From Candidatus Hydrogenedentota bacterium (GTDB lineage Bacteria; Hydrogenedentota; Hydrogenedentia; Hydrogenedentales; SLHB01), in NCBI GenBank assembly GCA_003557825.1, contig PWNM01000277.1, positions 1 through 6,280 of the forward strand: a stretch of 6,280 bases of DNA, read 5' to 3'. Below are positions 5,641 through 6,280 of the stretch, piece after piece. Numbering within the stretch: the stretch's first letter is position 1; the number at the start of each line of letters is the position of its first letter. The notes beneath the pieces are model-generated. The model saw only the letters and a program-made list of their open reading frames with translations. It made no database searches and was not told where the DNA came from. The position numbers and the translations under genes were made by a program.

Positions 5641-6280
5641 ATGACTAGTTCCAACCATAGGGGCCGGTGGGTCTGGCCCCTCATTGCAGTAGTGCTGGCT
5701 TTCGCCGTACTTGGATGCCCGCCCCGCGAGGTTTCCGTCACGGTAAGCCCGAAGACCGCAACCATCGAGGTCGGTCAAACGACCCAGCTTTCCGCCACAT
5801 CCACCCGTACCGAATCCTTTTCGTGGTCGTCCAATAACACGGGTGTGGCCACAGTATCCAGCAATGGAGTCGTCACAGGTGTTGGTGTTGGGGAAGCCAC
5901 CATCCGTGCAACGGGTCAAACCAGCCAACGAAGCGATACGGCGGTGATCACCGTGGAGCCGAGGGGCGACGCCCGGGTCTTTGAGGAGCACAATACCCAG
6001 ATTAAACACATCAACGAATTGGGGGATACTTTGCCCCAGAATATCCGCGAGACGCTCATTGGGCTCCTCGAGGAATCCCGTCGCCATTATGCGGCAGGCC
6101 GCTACTGCGACTCCGGCGGGGTGTTAGATTGGTATCTCGATGAGACACAGGAGGTTCGCGAGACGCCCGAACACCAGTGGGTCGCCGAGGACCTGTTCAA
6201 TCGCGGTCATCGACTGCTGGCCGATGTCATCCTCAGTTCGCCCCCCACGACGATATCAACAGGATGTCCCGAATTTGGAC
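5641..6280 (+). CDS. Lipoprotein with Big-2 (bacterial Ig-like) domain and helical C-terminal part, 3' truncated
   Basis: The frame stays open from ATG 5641 to the right edge, 213 full codons. Residues 1-25 are a signal peptide: a basic start with Arg7 and Arg9, a hydrophobic core (about 11-24), then the lipobox VLGC with Cys26 as the lipidation site. Residues 31-106 match a Big-2 fold: VSVTVSPKTATIEVGQTTQL, a core Trp62, the SxNGVVTGVGVGEATI turn, and a closing AVITVEP strand. Residues 113-198 are predicted helical, with leucine spacing and an AAGRYCDSGGVLDWYLDE stretch that recalls the small helical FIMAH-like repeats seen after Ig-like domains in cell-surface proteins; that resemblance is weak. 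Cys156 and Cys209 lie in this part. The protein would be anchored in a membrane facing the periplasm or outside and may bind polymers or other surface proteins. Its full length, partner and function are unknown. Confidence 0.85.
   Translation, partial: MTSSNHRGRWVWPLIAVVLAFAVLGCPPREVSVTVSPKTATIEVGQTTQLSATSTRTESFSWSSNNTGVATVSSNGVVTGVGVGEATIRATGQTSQRSDTAVITVEPRGDARVFEEHNTQIKHINELGDTLPQNIRETLIGLLEESRRHYAAGRYCDSGGVLDWYLDETQEVRETPEHQWVAEDLFNRGHRLLADVILSSPPTTISTGCPEFG

Noticed and set aside
5386..6087. Leftward 233-codon frame across the lipoprotein start
   Set aside because: It is antisense to a frame with signal peptide, lipobox, Big-2 domain and ideal ribosome site, and its own translation shows no domain.

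Overview
The window reads as a stretch of a Gram-negative (diderm) bacterial chromosome of moderately high GC content. It carries an lptF-lptG pair, which implies lipopolysaccharide export, and a lipoprotein with a lipobox. The species cannot be named from sequence alone. The mix of a Cys-free, ThiS-fused ThiF, LptFG, a single-domain cold-shock protein and a Big-2 lipoprotein would suit a deltaproteobacterial, PVC or Hydrogenedentes-like anaerobe, but that is only an impression. No phage, transposon, CRISPR, tRNA or rRNA was seen.

Layout: (1) 3-416, +, the C-terminal part of an ABC-transporter ATPase of the molybdate/tungstate/sulfate importer type, cut by the left edge. (2) 417-571, an intergenic region with two adjacent predicted hairpins. 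(3) 572-1387, +, a ThiF-type adenylyltransferase with an N-terminal ThiS/MoaD-like domain that lacks the terminal Gly-Gly; the whole protein has no cysteine. (4) 1388-1561, a gap with an inverted repeat and a perfect TATAAT box in front of lptF. (5) 1562-2716 and 2718-3806, +, lptF and lptG, separated by one base and almost certainly one operon. (6) 3807-3982, a promoter and structured leader for a 66-residue cold-shock protein (3983-4183, +), closed by a strong intrinsic terminator (4211-4240). (7) 4244-5212, -, an aldo/keto reductase with an intact catalytic tetrad, convergent with the cold-shock gene. (8) 5213-5640, a divergent intergenic region with an AT-rich core and small inverted repeats. 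(9) 5641-6280, +, a lipoprotein with a Big-2 Ig-like domain and a helical C-terminal part, running off the right edge.

How they fit together: LptF and LptG are the two membrane subunits of the LPS extraction machine (LptB2FG) and work as a heterodimer. The ABC ATPase and ThiF may belong together: a Mo/W-type importer next to a sulfur-carrier-activating enzyme would suit metal-cofactor (molybdopterin or tungstopterin) or thiamine metabolism, but the transported substrate and the carrier partner are not shown here. The cold-shock, aldo/keto reductase and lipoprotein genes look like independent units.

Most of the window is ordinary housekeeping sequence. The points most worth a second look are the Cys-free ThiF with its degenerate ThiS domain, the hairpin-rich leader in front of it, the Pro/acidic insert in LptF, and the uncharacterised lipoprotein.
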